64,000 nucleotides of DNA from Microbacterium invictum (lineage in GTDB: Bacteria > Actinomycetota > Actinomycetes > Actinomycetales > Microbacteriaceae). The stretch spans positions 620,001 to 684,000 of the forward strand of contig NZ_CP139779.1 of the NCBI RefSeq assembly GCF_034421375.1, written 5' to 3'. Position 1 is the stretch's first letter. Each line of letters starts with the position of its first letter. The notes beneath the pieces were generated by a model, which was given only the letters and a program-made list of their open reading frames with translations, ran no database searches and was not told where the DNA came from. Below are positions 53,070 to 60,523 of the stretch, in pieces. The position numbers were made by a program, and so were the translations under genes.

Positions 53070-53359
53070 ATGTCCGGGCGCTGGCATCCGATTCTCGCGG
53101 CGGTCGAGGGGGCCCGACCGGTACGTGGCGGATACTCGACGGCTTCGGCCACGAGTACGGACGCGTTGAATTGCGACGCGTCAACGGTGGCGCCGATGCT
53201 CGCTACAAGGCGTACCTGCGCGGCGACCACATCGGTTGGGCAACCACGCTTCGCACAGCGTGCGAGCGCATCCATGCCGCCTATCTCCTTCAGCACGGCC
53301 CCGGGGGTGGGGCGATCGCCGACTGGGGTGAGCTCACCGGCCACGGTCGTCGAGATTGA
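53070..53359 (+). pseudogene. probable frameshifted small gene (~96 codons)
   Basis: From ATG 53070 the frame reads MSGRWHPILAAVEG and then degenerates, while a one-base shift near 53103-53110 (a GGGGG run) continues with protein-like sequence TWRILDGFGHEYGRVELRRV, then YKAYLRGDHIGWATTLRTAC, and ends WGELTGHGRRD at 53359. The second frame has no usable start of its own except a TTG at 53171. The simplest reading is a gene that lost one base in the G run. GGAG lies 12-15 bases upstream of the ATG. No function is recognised. Confidence 0.45.
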
Positions 53360-53828
53360 CGTGCGCACGCGTCAGTCAGTCCTTGCCGACTGGCGAGCAG
53401 GATCCTCTTACGAGCAACGCCCGGAAGGGGGGCGTCGCCCGTCCACCGTTGCGTGCGCTTCGTATCCATTGACGCAAGGGCCGATGCGAGCTCCCGTGAT
53501 GATCCTGACCGGCGGGCTCGGCCGCGGACGACCCACGGAGACGGGTCAGCGCGATTCGAGGGACTGCCTCATATCACCGGTAAAGCGGTCACCCCGCTGG
53601 CTGGCATAGGAGTACTGCACAGGCCATCGCCCACATCCGAGCACTCGTGGGGGTGCTGCTGCGCTTCGACAGTTAGTGGGAAGTTGGCTCAGGCGGTGCG
53701 GTTCGCCGGTACATCTCGGCCCGCGACCGAGCGGGGCCGGCAAATTCGAAGCTTCAAATCGTCCCTTCGCGCAAGGCCGGACGCGGTTGACTCGTCACCG
53801 GCGCCAAGGGTGGAATAGCGTCGCCGTC
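53360..53828. other. gene-free stretch
   Basis: About 470 bases in which all six frames give only short Arg/Pro/Ser-rich products without a ribosome site or recognisable motif. Nothing else was seen. It lies between the frameshifted gene and the 3 prime end of the ubiquitin-like operon, so it should hold that operon's terminator, but no clear hairpin stands out. Confidence 0.5.
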
Positions 53829-54227
53829 TCAGGGTCGCTGGCTGAGTCGGCGCCACAGCCGCCGCCAGAACCCGACACGCTCGCGGGACCGGAAGTACGA
53901 TTCCAGGTCGCGCTCGTCGCTGCGTCTGGCGGTTTCCACTCGTTCACGGTCCCACGCCCGCGCCCACTCCACGCGGCCCCGGGTGATGAAGTAGTGGGAC
54001 CGGCATGGGAAGTCCCAGTTGCCGACCGACGGTCGCAAGGTGACGCCGGCTTCGCGGTCCTCAATACGCCACTCCGCCGGGCTCAGCGGAAGGAACACCT
54101 TTGTTCCGCATCCGCACGCGCATAGGTGCGCAGTGATTGCGAAGCTCTCGCTGATGTAGAGGGTGTGCGGTTCCGGTGCGCGCGGGATGTACTCCACGAA
54201 CGCGGGGGTGAACGACTCACTTCGCAT
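53829..54227 (-). CDS. DUF6527 family protein (ubiquitin-like operon)
   Basis: A 132-residue protein. It has LYISESFAITAHLCACGCG with cysteines 36, 38 and 40, PLSPAEWRI, LRPSVGNWDFPCRSHYFI with Cys75, Ser77 and His78, and a V-x-W end, all conserved positions as I recall the DUF6527 family. These proteins are found almost only beside multiubiquitin and ThiF/E1 genes. The Cys/His set could bind zinc or form an active site for cleaving the Ubl, which is inference. The C-terminal tail is Arg/Trp-rich. It overlaps the E1 gene by 11 bases and is the last gene of the operon. Confidence 0.8.
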   Translation of the reverse strand: MRSESFTPAFVEYIPRAPEPHTLYISESFAITAHLCACGCGTKVFLPLSPAEWRIEDREAGVTLRPSVGNWDFPCRSHYFITRGRVEWARAWDRERVETARRSDERDLESYFRSRERVGFWRRLWRRLSQRP

Positions 54228-55419
54228 CGGTTCGGGCCTCGTTCATGAGACGGTTGCCGTCCAGGGTGTAGGTGCTGGTGATCTCGTTTTCGTAGTCCCG
54301 GTAGAAGCCGAGCGTCTTCTTCCAGCTGATGACTGCGTGGGCGGCGTTCAGCATGTTGAGCTCGACGACTTGGATGTTCTGGTCGTAGATGTTGTCGTCG
54401 TCGGTGAAAGACAGATTCGCGTCGACCCATTCCATAGTGTCGGCGCCAGCGTTGATGCGGGTGGTGCGGACGAGTCCGCCGAGGGCGCTTCCCACCTGGT
54501 CGATGCCCATGCCGGTGTCCACGAAGGAGATACCCGAGCGGATGAGGTGGTCGATGATCACCCGCTTGCTCGGTCCGGAGTCGATGGCGATGAACACGAA
54601 GTCCATCTCCTCGAGCAGCCCGGCGTTGTCCTCCGTGACGTTCTCCGGGTGAGGGATCACGTGTTTGTGGAGTGCGCTAGTCACACGGTGGTGGTGGGCG
54701 ACTTTCGTGGGAGCTTCGAGGAGCTGTTCGAGGGGTGTGGCGCCGGGCGCGCGGAAGGCGTTGTGCGGGTGGAAGTCGTCGGCGTCGAACAGGTGGATCT
54801 CCGCTGCGTGGGTCTTGATCACGGCGTCGAGGATGTACGACCCGGTGCCGCCTAGGCCGATGATGGCGACCCGCTGGCCACGGATCTTGTCGGCGGCGGC
54901 ACCGATGCGTGCGCGGCTCGTGGCTGAGTCGAAGTACTGGTGGACGGACTCGTCGCCTTCCGTAGCCATCGGCGCGAACGTCTCCACGCGGACGTCTGGG
55001 TCAACCCGGTGGACCTCGGTGAGCAGGATGCTCGCGTATGTGGTCAGCTTCTCGTAGTAGTCGGGGTACCCGGCCGGCGGTTTGTGGGAGAAGCCGCAGC
55101 TGGCTACCACCTCCGACCCGAGCTCCACGGCGCTCGGCTGGTGCATGAGCGCGGTGAGCGGCTGGGCCTCGCTGTCGCAGGGCACGTCACCTGGGGTGCC
55201 GGTGGCGCCGACGAAGAAGACCGTGTGGTCGCCGACAGGGTTTGTGGTTCTGTCCCCGGCGGATTCGAGTGTGGTGGCCAGACGCCCGCGGGCGATGTGA
55301 CCGTCGGTGGTGACGTAGGGCACGCTGAGGGTCAGCATGTTGGAGACGAACTGGACCTCGTACCCTTCGTCGACCAGGCGCCTGAGGTCGTCGCTACGAC
55401 TTAATAGTTGCCTTGACAT
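54217..55419 (-). CDS. ThiF/E1-like Ubl-activating enzyme with N-terminal DUF6791-like domain
   Basis: A 400-residue protein of two halves. Residues about 1-165 match the DUF6791-type domain (DHTVFFVGATGTPGDVPCD, then KPPAGYPDYYEKLTTYAS) that may act like an E2. Residues about 170-370 are the ThiF/E1 adenylation domain with VAIIGLGGTGSYILD (184-198), DADDFHPHNAFR carrying the Mg/ATP residues, APTKV and IAIDSG. The only cysteines in the whole protein are Cys81 and Cys108, both in the N-terminal half; the adenylation half has none and no CxxC zinc pair. It should adenylate the C-terminus of the neighbouring Ubl. Overlaps both neighbours (26 and 11 bases). Confidence 0.88.
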   Translation of the reverse strand: MSRQLLSRSDDLRRLVDEGYEVQFVSNMLTLSVPYVTTDGHIARGRLATTLESAGDRTTNPVGDHTVFFVGATGTPGDVPCDSEAQPLTALMHQPSAVELGSEVVASCGFSHKPPAGYPDYYEKLTTYASILLTEVHRVDPDVRVETFAPMATEGDESVHQYFDSATSRARIGAAADKIRGQRVAIIGLGGTGSYILDAVIKTHAAEIHLFDADDFHPHNAFRAPGATPLEQLLEAPTKVAHHHRVTSALHKHVIPHPENVTEDNAGLLEEMDFVFIAIDSGPSKRVIIDHLIRSGISFVDTGMGIDQVGSALGGLVRTTRINAGADTMEWVDANLSFTDDDNIYDQNIQVVELNMLNAAHAVISWKKTLGFYRDYENEITSTYTLDGNRLMNEARTDAK

Positions 55420-55651
55420 TGAAGACGGTGCCCTTCCTCTTCACTTCGACGGACTGGCCTGCGGTGAGCGTGCCTTCCTTCGGCTTGTGGGCGTTGTAGT
55501 AGGTGACCGTGAACCGGGTGTCGGCGGCGGGCGGATCGGGGTAAGCCAGCGTGATCACCTCCGCGTAAGTCACTGTGTCGTCCGGCACGTCGTAGGCGGT
55601 GCCGCTGACGATGATCTCGATGCTCTTGGGGTTTTTCGCGTGGTCGTTCAT
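55394..55651 (-). CDS. single-domain multiubiquitin-family ubiquitin-like protein
   Basis: An 85-residue beta-grasp protein matching the multiubiquitin (Multi_ubiq) domain: IEIIVSGTAYDVPDDTVTYA, the TRFTVTYYNAH strand, GTLTAGQSVEVKRKGTVFNV and the ending KATIKS. Many relatives carry several such domains in tandem; this one has a single copy. The C-terminus lacks a Gly-Gly pair and ends Lys-Ser, which as I recall is usual for this family. It should be the modifier that is activated by the following E1. It overlaps the E1 start by 26 bases. Confidence 0.85.
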   Translation of the reverse strand: MNDHAKNPKSIEIIVSGTAYDVPDDTVTYAEVITLAYPDPPAADTRFTVTYYNAHKPKEGTLTAGQSVEVKRKGTVFNVKATIKS

Positions 55652-55704
55652 GTGTTGCTCACTTTCGGGTTGAGGAGGAGCGGCCGCGCGTGCGGCCGCT
55701 CCTG

Positions 55705-55863
55705 TCAGTTCTTCTCGTTGCGTACCCCCTTGTGCTGGTTGGGGCTGCCGTTCATGATCCGACCTGTTGCGGTGTCCCGCTTGAACCAGGTGCCGTTGTG
55801 CTGAAACTCGCTCCGGCCGCGCACGGCGCCGGTGCGATGACCACGTCCGGTGTTCTTCGCCAC
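55705..55863 (-). CDS. 52-residue basic protein inside the ubiquitin-like operon
   Basis: A short gene reading MAKNTGRGHRTGAVRGRSEF, then GTWFKRDTATGRIMNGSPN, then KGVRNEKN. It is strongly basic, with a KRD..TGR centre that I associate with small uncharacterised phage and island proteins. GTG 55863 lies nine bases behind AAGGGGG; a second GTG at 55869 is too close to it. It sits 80 bases after the ImmA/IrrE gene and 53 bases before the Ubl gene, in the same direction. It could be a substrate, adaptor or nucleic-acid-binding factor; nothing in the sequence decides. Confidence 0.65.
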   Translation of the reverse strand: MAKNTGRGHRTGAVRGRSEFQHNGTWFKRDTATGRIMNGSPNQHKGVRNEKN

Positions 55864-55943
55864 GTCCACTCACCCCCTTCCCGGAGGCGGCTTCGGTGTG
55901 CCTCCACCAAGTAGTCGAGACAGGACGGGGAGGTGTAAGCGGG

Positions 55944-56951
55944 TCAGCGGCAGTCGACGCAGACGCCGTCTTCGAGGAGTGCAGGCCGGTACAGCCGGAA
56001 GCACTCGGTGCACGACTGGTCAGATGCGGTCGCGCGTTCGCACTGGCAGAGACCGCAGCTCGGGCAGTACGGCTTCTGGCAGGTGGGGCAGGGGTAGCCC
56101 CGCACCTGGAAATCCGTGCCGCAGCAGTAGCCGCGGAGGAGAAGCCGAGTGTCGAAGGACCGGTCGATAAGCGGTGCACCCGTCCCAGGTGTCCACAGGT
56201 CCGTGTCAGCGAAGACGCACACGATCTTCCTGCGTGTCACGAGCACGTCGACGTAGAAGTCGTCCTCGCTCCATCGGCCGCGCCACGTGATGCGCTCGAT
56301 GCGGGTCGCAGCATCGGGCAGCTCGAGCAGATGGTGGCCTTCGGGGAGCCGCTGGCCGCGCCACGGGATGACGGCGGGCCAGCCCCGGTCGGGATCCGGG
56401 CGGACGCTGGCGTCGGTGACCTCGCCGCTGACCCGGTCGATGAGCGCGATAGCGCCCATCCCGCGCAGGTGCTCGGCGACAGCAATCATGCAGACCGGGT
56501 GGCTTGCCTGGGTGGTGTCGAACAGGTCAATGATGTGATGCGCGCGCACGGGGCCGCGCCCGACGAGTTCCGCCGCGATCTGTGCCGGCAACAACAGCTC
56601 GCGGGCGAACCGGTCGCAGATTGTCTCCAACATCCGGCCGTCCACGTCATTGTCGGCCAGCCAATCCAGCACCGGGTCCAGTCTCCCGACCACCCAATGC
56701 CCGAGTTCGTGGGCGAGCGTGAAGTTCTCACGCCGATTTCCTGTGGGCCGGTACAGCACCACACCGTCGTCGAGGAACGACATCCCGTCGCAGAACCCGC
56801 CGTCATCGCGCGCCCGAGCAAGGTCCGGCGCTGGTCTCACGACCAAGTCGAGCTGCGACGTCAGAGTGAGAAGCGGATTGCTAGGGAACAGCGCGCGCAC
56901 GTCGGCGGGAACTGCCGCTACGGCAAGGCGGACACAGTCATCGATGTTCAC
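55944..56951 (-). CDS. ImmA/IrrE-family metallopeptidase with 12-cysteine C-terminal tail
   Basis: A 335-residue protein. The zinc peptidase motif is FTLAHELGHWVVG (HELGH at 81-85) and the third ligand is probably Glu109 in LETICDRFARELLLP. The middle part is predicted beta-rich. The last ~60 residues hold twelve cysteines (YCC, PCPTC, YCPSCGLCQC, SCTEC, VCVDC), enough for two or three zinc ribbons or treble clefs. ImmA/IrrE enzymes usually cleave repressors; the XRE-like protein encoded just upstream is an obvious candidate. GTG start overlaps that gene by 14 bases. Confidence 0.87.
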   Translation of the reverse strand: MNIDDCVRLAVAAVPADVRALFPSNPLLTLTSQLDLVVRPAPDLARARDDGGFCDGMSFLDDGVVLYRPTGNRRENFTLAHELGHWVVGRLDPVLDWLADNDVDGRMLETICDRFARELLLPAQIAAELVGRGPVRAHHIIDLFDTTQASHPVCMIAVAEHLRGMGAIALIDRVSGEVTDASVRPDPDRGWPAVIPWRGQRLPEGHHLLELPDAATRIERITWRGRWSEDDFYVDVLVTRRKIVCVFADTDLWTPGTGAPLIDRSFDTRLLLRGYCCGTDFQVRGYPCPTCQKPYCPSCGLCQCERATASDQSCTECFRLYRPALLEDGVCVDCR

Positions 56952-57597
56952 TGGCGTCTTCGACCGTGCGCACCAGAGCGTCCAGGGCCCCGAGAACCTG
57001 CTCCGGGTCAGGGAGTTGCCCCCGGTGAACCGTCGCAGCCATACGGCTGTCGAGCTCTGCGCGTGCGACCGCCAGCGCTATGTGCCGCACCCGAGCCCAT
57101 CGCGCGACGATCTGCTCAAAAGCCGGCGCCAGCCGGACGGCTTCAAACCGGTCCGGCCCCGAACCCGGGCCTTGTATCAGCCCGTCGACCTGAGTACCCA
57201 GTTCATCGGCAATGGCCTGGACGAGGGCCGGGGGGACATCGGCGGCAGCGCTCTGCCACCGCACGACGTCCGCGGTCGAATGATCCCAGCCTCTGGACCT
57301 GAGGCCCTGCGCCAATACGCTGGCGGAAATGTGTGCGCGTTGCCGGGCTCTTGCGAACGACTGTGGATCCAGCGAACACTCCCGGTCTGGCACCAACCCG
57401 AGCAACGCCGCGACGGGATCCTCGTCCAACGGCGGTGCTCCCTGCGTCGCAAGCCACGCCGCTTCCGCGGTGAACAGCAACGCGTCCAGCCGCTCGACCA
57501 CGTCGGAGTCGGCGTGCGAGTCACGCAGCAGCGCGTCCCGCTGCTCGGGGTTCGCGACAAGATCGGCGAGGAGTCGGTCAAACTCGTCCTCGTTCAC
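56938..57597 (-). CDS. XRE-like helix-turn-helix protein (219 aa)
   Basis: Residues about 80-135 (SFARARQRAHISASVLAQGL, then STADVVRWQS and ALVQAIADELG) resemble an XRE/Cro helix-turn-helix. The N-terminal ~75 residues are acidic and helical, and the C-terminal ~80 residues form another helical region with LAPAFEQIVARWARVRHIAL. It should be the operon's DNA-binding regulator or an anti-sigma-like partner. GTG start overlaps the sigma factor stop (GTGA), and its end overlaps the peptidase start. Confidence 0.68.
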   Translation of the reverse strand: MNEDEFDRLLADLVANPEQRDALLRDSHADSDVVERLDALLFTAEAAWLATQGAPPLDEDPVAALLGLVPDRECSLDPQSFARARQRAHISASVLAQGLRSRGWDHSTADVVRWQSAAADVPPALVQAIADELGTQVDGLIQGPGSGPDRFEAVRLAPAFEQIVARWARVRHIALAVARAELDSRMAATVHRGQLPDPEQVLGALDALVRTVEDASEHR

Positions 57598-58115
57598 CTG
57601 GTCACGCCCTTCCTCACAAGATCATCGTTCAGCTTCTGCAATGCCTGTTTCAGGATCTGGTTGACCCGTGGGCGGCTGACACCGAGCTCCTCTGCCAGTT
57701 CACCCTGCGGCCGCTGATTCTGGATGTGTTCTCGGACGATGTAACGCTCACGTTCGTCCAGTACGGCCATGCTGTCCCACAGGTGTGCTCCGGCGCGAGC
57801 CGCATCGACCTTCTCGTCCACGTCGCCGATAGCGTCCTCGCCCGGGTCGGTCTGGTCGTCGTGGTCCATGTCGAGCGTGCGACCGAAGTGCCGGACGTCC
57901 GCCGCGCGGATACGGTCGTACGCCTTGTTCTTCACTACACGCACCAGGAACGCCTCCCAGTTGTGGACGCCCGTCGGCGGGTTGGCTGCCACGGACAGCA
58001 TCGCCTCACCGACCACGTCGTCCTTCTCATCCTGCAACCCGACTTCACGCAGAACCGATGCGGCCACGCGGTGAAGCGTGTCCCTGTGCCGCAGGTAGAG
58101 AGCCCCGATGTCCAC
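57594..58115 (-). CDS. ECF-like sigma-70 family sigma factor
   Basis: A 173-residue sigma factor. Region 2 is about 5-75 (LYLRHRDTLHRVAASVL, VVGEAMLSVAANPP, WEAFLVRVVKNKAYDRIRA). A long acidic linker (DMDHDDQTDPGEDAIGDVDE) precedes region 4, about 115-165 (LDERERYIVREHI, LAEELGVSRPRVNQILKQAL). Size and layout are those of ECF sigma factors. It is the first gene of the leftward operon and may direct transcription of that operon. GTG 58115 is preceded by AGAGG at a six-base spacing. Confidence 0.88.
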   Translation of the reverse strand: MDIGALYLRHRDTLHRVAASVLREVGLQDEKDDVVGEAMLSVAANPPTGVHNWEAFLVRVVKNKAYDRIRAADVRHFGRTLDMDHDDQTDPGEDAIGDVDEKVDAARAGAHLWDSMAVLDERERYIVREHIQNQRPQGELAEELGVSRPRVNQILKQALQKLNDDLVRKGVTR

Positions 58116-58555
58116 GAGTACCTCTACACGTCAACCAGTTCAGGCATCAATTGTTCTCTTTCCACCCTGTAGTCGAGACAGGCGCTCCACCTGTAAGAGT
58201 TTGTGGTCCTGATTGTCCGATCGAGGCGTGCGCCGTAGGTCGCACGACACACCCCGTCCAGGCTTCCCGCAGCCAGGCCATGCATCGAATCAACCGCTGG
58301 CGTGCCAGCTGGTCGTTCCATCAGGTGGCGCCGCCCATCCGGGAGGTGAATGATTCGGAAGCCAGATTTTGGGCGGCGCGCGCGGTGGGGAGCGGTCGCG
58401 AGCGGCTGTCAAAATGCGCGTCCGCCATCCGTAAACGGGCACTGCACGTAAGGGGTTCGGCCGTTGCGGTCGCGGCGGCTGCGATTGCGATTGCGATTGC
58501 GACTGATGGTCGGATGTCAATCGCGGTTGCCGGGCGCGTCCGGCCTAAGGATGTG
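58116..58555. other. intergenic region between sigma-factor operon and RCC1-repeat gene
   Basis: 440 bases with no supported gene. It should contain the sigma operon promoter near 58116-58200. The first copy of a 15-bp direct repeat is at 58436-58450, and a short GCGATT microsatellite lies at about 58481-58505. No clear terminator for the RCC1 gene was found. Confidence 0.6.
58436..58450. repeat. 15-bp direct repeat, left copy
   Basis: CGGGCACTGCACGTA, identical to 61226-61240. The pair encloses exactly the RCC1-repeat gene and its divergent TetR gene. Confidence 0.7.
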
Positions 58556-60367
58556 TCATCGGTGTGACTGCTCGCGGTGTTCGGTGCGGTGAGTCTCTCT
58601 TGCGATGGTGACGGAGGTTGTCGCTGAGGCGATCGTCGTCGTGCCTGCGATGGCGGTGATGCTGATGGGGATGACTGACCTGGGGGTGAGATTCTTGGGT
58701 ATCTTGACGGTGGCGGTGAAGGTGCGCTTGGTCGGGTTGTAGGTTGCGCACGTGGCGGTGTTTCCACGCAGCGTCACCTTCACTGCGCATGTGGTGGACA
58801 GTTGTTGGGCGAGGGTTGCGGGGATGGGTTTCCCGCCGGACCCGGAGAGGGTGAACGTCACCGGCACGGCCGACCCGGCCTTGGTCTTGGTCTTGGCGGG
58901 CGGGCTCAGTTTGGTGACGGTGAGTCCGACGACGTAGTCGACGGTGACGGTGGTGGTGTTGCCGGCGCGGTCGGTGGCGGTGCAGGTGAGGGTGCGCGGC
59001 CCGGGGGTGGAGGTGTTGACGGGTTGGCAGGAGGACGAGGCGATGCCCGACCCGCCCCGATCGGTCGCGTTGGCCTTGACGGTGACCTTGCTGCCGTACC
59101 AGATCAGGCCACCCTTCAGGGTCGGGCGCAGGGTGGGGGCGGTCTTGTCGATCTTCACCGGGTGGGTCGCGGTGCCGGTGTTGCCTGCCCGATCGGTGCA
59201 CGATCCGGAGAGGATCTGCGCGCCTTCGCCGACGCTGGTGGTCGTGGCCTGGCACGCGGCAGGGTCGATGCCGGAGCCGTCGCCGTCGGACCAGTTCCAC
59301 GACACCGTCACATCGGTGTTGTTCCACCCTGCCGCGTTCGCCGCCGGAGCCTGAGCAGCCGACGGCACCGGCGCAACCTCATCCACCGACGCCACCCCCA
59401 CGATCGCCATCGAGAGGACGTAGCCAGCGGTGATCGCGACGACATTTGCCAGACCGGCTGGCACGGCCGACTGGCCGAAGAAGTTGCTCCCCCAGGCGGT
59501 GACCGTTCCGTCGGAGTGCAACGCGAGGGAATGGTCGCCGGCGGCGATCGCGACGACATCGGCGAGCCCGGCCGGCACGGCGGTCTGCCCGGAGACGTTG
59601 CTCCCCCAGGCGGTGACGGTTCCGTCCGAGTGCAACGCGAGGGAATGGAGGTAGCTGGCGGCGATCGCGACCACATCGGCGAGCCCGGCCGGCACGGCGG
59701 TCTGCCCGGAGCCGTTGCTCCCCCAGGCGGTGACGGTTCCGTCCGAGTGCAACGCGAGGGAATGATCGAGGCCGGCGGCAATCGCGACCACATCGGCAAG
59801 ACCGGCCGGAACGACCGTCTGTCCAACGGAGTTGTCTCCCCAGGCGGTGACCGTTCCATCGGAGTGCAACGCGAGGGAATGGTCTCCGCCTGCGGCGATC
59901 GCGACCACATCGGCGAGCCCGGCCGGCACGGCCGTCTGTCCCCAGATGTCGTACCCCCAGGCGGTGACCGTTCCGTCCGAGCGCAACGCGAGGGAATGGT
60001 ATCCGCCGGCGGCAATCGCGACCACATCGGCAAGACCGGCCGGAACGACCGTCTGTCCAACGGAGTTGTTCCCCCAGGCGGTGACCGTTCCGTCGGAGCG
60101 CAACGCGAGGGAATGGAATCTGCCGGCGGCGATGGCGACCACATCCGCCAGACCGGCCGGAACGGCCGTCTGCCCGAAGGCGTTGTCTCCCCAGGCGACG
60201 ACAGTGCCCGAGGTCGCGGACGCGCCAGGGGGGATCGTGCCGACCGGTGCGGCGGACGCGGCCGACGCGGCGGTCATCGCGAAGACCACCCCGACCACGG
60301 CCGCGACAGCTACGCCGCGCAGACGCACAAGGGCCGGCGCACCGACCTCAGACGAAGATCGCACCAT
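58556..60367 (-). CDS. secreted RCC1-repeat (beta-propeller) protein with Ig-like domains
   Basis: A 603-residue exported protein. A signal peptide (about 1-42, ending ASAAPVG) is followed by seven 39-residue RCC1-type repeats with the core VPAGLADVVAIAAG and LALRSDGTVTAWG, which should form a seven-bladed propeller. At the DNA level the repeats are 117 bp (one is 114 bp) and nearly identical. From about residue 325 there are cysteine-paired Ig-like domains (CQATTTS, CTDRAGNTGTATHPV, CTATDRAGNTTTVTV). No sorting signal is seen. A GGGAG site lies eight bases before the ATG. A divergent TetR protein and an operator suggest repression. Likely role: surface or extracellular binding. Confidence 0.85.
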   Translation of the reverse strand: MVRSSSEVGAPALVRLRGVAVAAVVGVVFAMTAASAASAAPVGTIPPGASATSGTVVAWGDNAFGQTAVPAGLADVVAIAAGRFHSLALRSDGTVTAWGNNSVGQTVVPAGLADVVAIAAGGYHSLALRSDGTVTAWGYDIWGQTAVPAGLADVVAIAAGGDHSLALHSDGTVTAWGDNSVGQTVVPAGLADVVAIAAGLDHSLALHSDGTVTAWGSNGSGQTAVPAGLADVVAIAASYLHSLALHSDGTVTAWGSNVSGQTAVPAGLADVVAIAAGDHSLALHSDGTVTAWGSNFFGQSAVPAGLANVVAITAGYVLSMAIVGVASVDEVAPVPSAAQAPAANAAGWNNTDVTVSWNWSDGDGSGIDPAACQATTTSVGEGAQILSGSCTDRAGNTGTATHPVKIDKTAPTLRPTLKGGLIWYGSKVTVKANATDRGGSGIASSSCQPVNTSTPGPRTLTCTATDRAGNTTTVTVDYVVGLTVTKLSPPAKTKTKAGSAVPVTFTLSGSGGKPIPATLAQQLSTTCAVKVTLRGNTATCATYNPTKRTFTATVKIPKNLTPRSVIPISITAIAGTTTIASATTSVTIARETHRTEHREQSHR

Positions 60368-60409
60368 TGAGATCACTCCCTCGAACCAGCGCCCCAGACG
60401 CCACCGAGA

Positions 60410-60429
60410 AACGGACGAAACAGTCCGCT
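60410..60429. promoter_or_regulatory. probable TetR operator upstream of the RCC1 gene
   Basis: CGGAC (60412-60416) and GTCCG (60423-60427) are inverted half-sites around GAAACA, with an additional A:T pair outside (60410/60429). The site lies about 43 bases upstream of the RCC1 start and 95 bases from the TetR start. Confidence 0.5.
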
Positions 60430-60523
60430 GTGTCATCGTGGCACACGGAAGGCACGCGCGCCAGATCTCCCGCCACCGGTTGCGGTCCGATGGAACGCCC
60501 TGGTCGCGGGCTAGCCTTGGGCA

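Noticed and set aside
52930..53368. Leftward open frames over the frameshifted gene
   Set aside because: No ribosome site, atypical composition, and the rightward two-frame reading is more protein-like.
54163..54855. Rightward open frame opposite the E1 gene
   Set aside because: Val/Gly/Asp-rich antisense shadow; the leftward E1 with clear ATP motifs explains the region.
54217..55419. ThiF-like protein as a thiamine or molybdopterin synthesis enzyme
   Set aside because: No ThiS/MoaD-type Gly-Gly partner, no zinc CxxC pairs, and it sits with multiubiquitin-family and DUF6527 genes.
59400..60220. Regular 117-bp repeats that could be mistaken for a repeat array
   Set aside because: They are in frame, encode 39-residue RCC1 repeats of a secreted protein, and have no spacer structure or cas genes, so not CRISPR.
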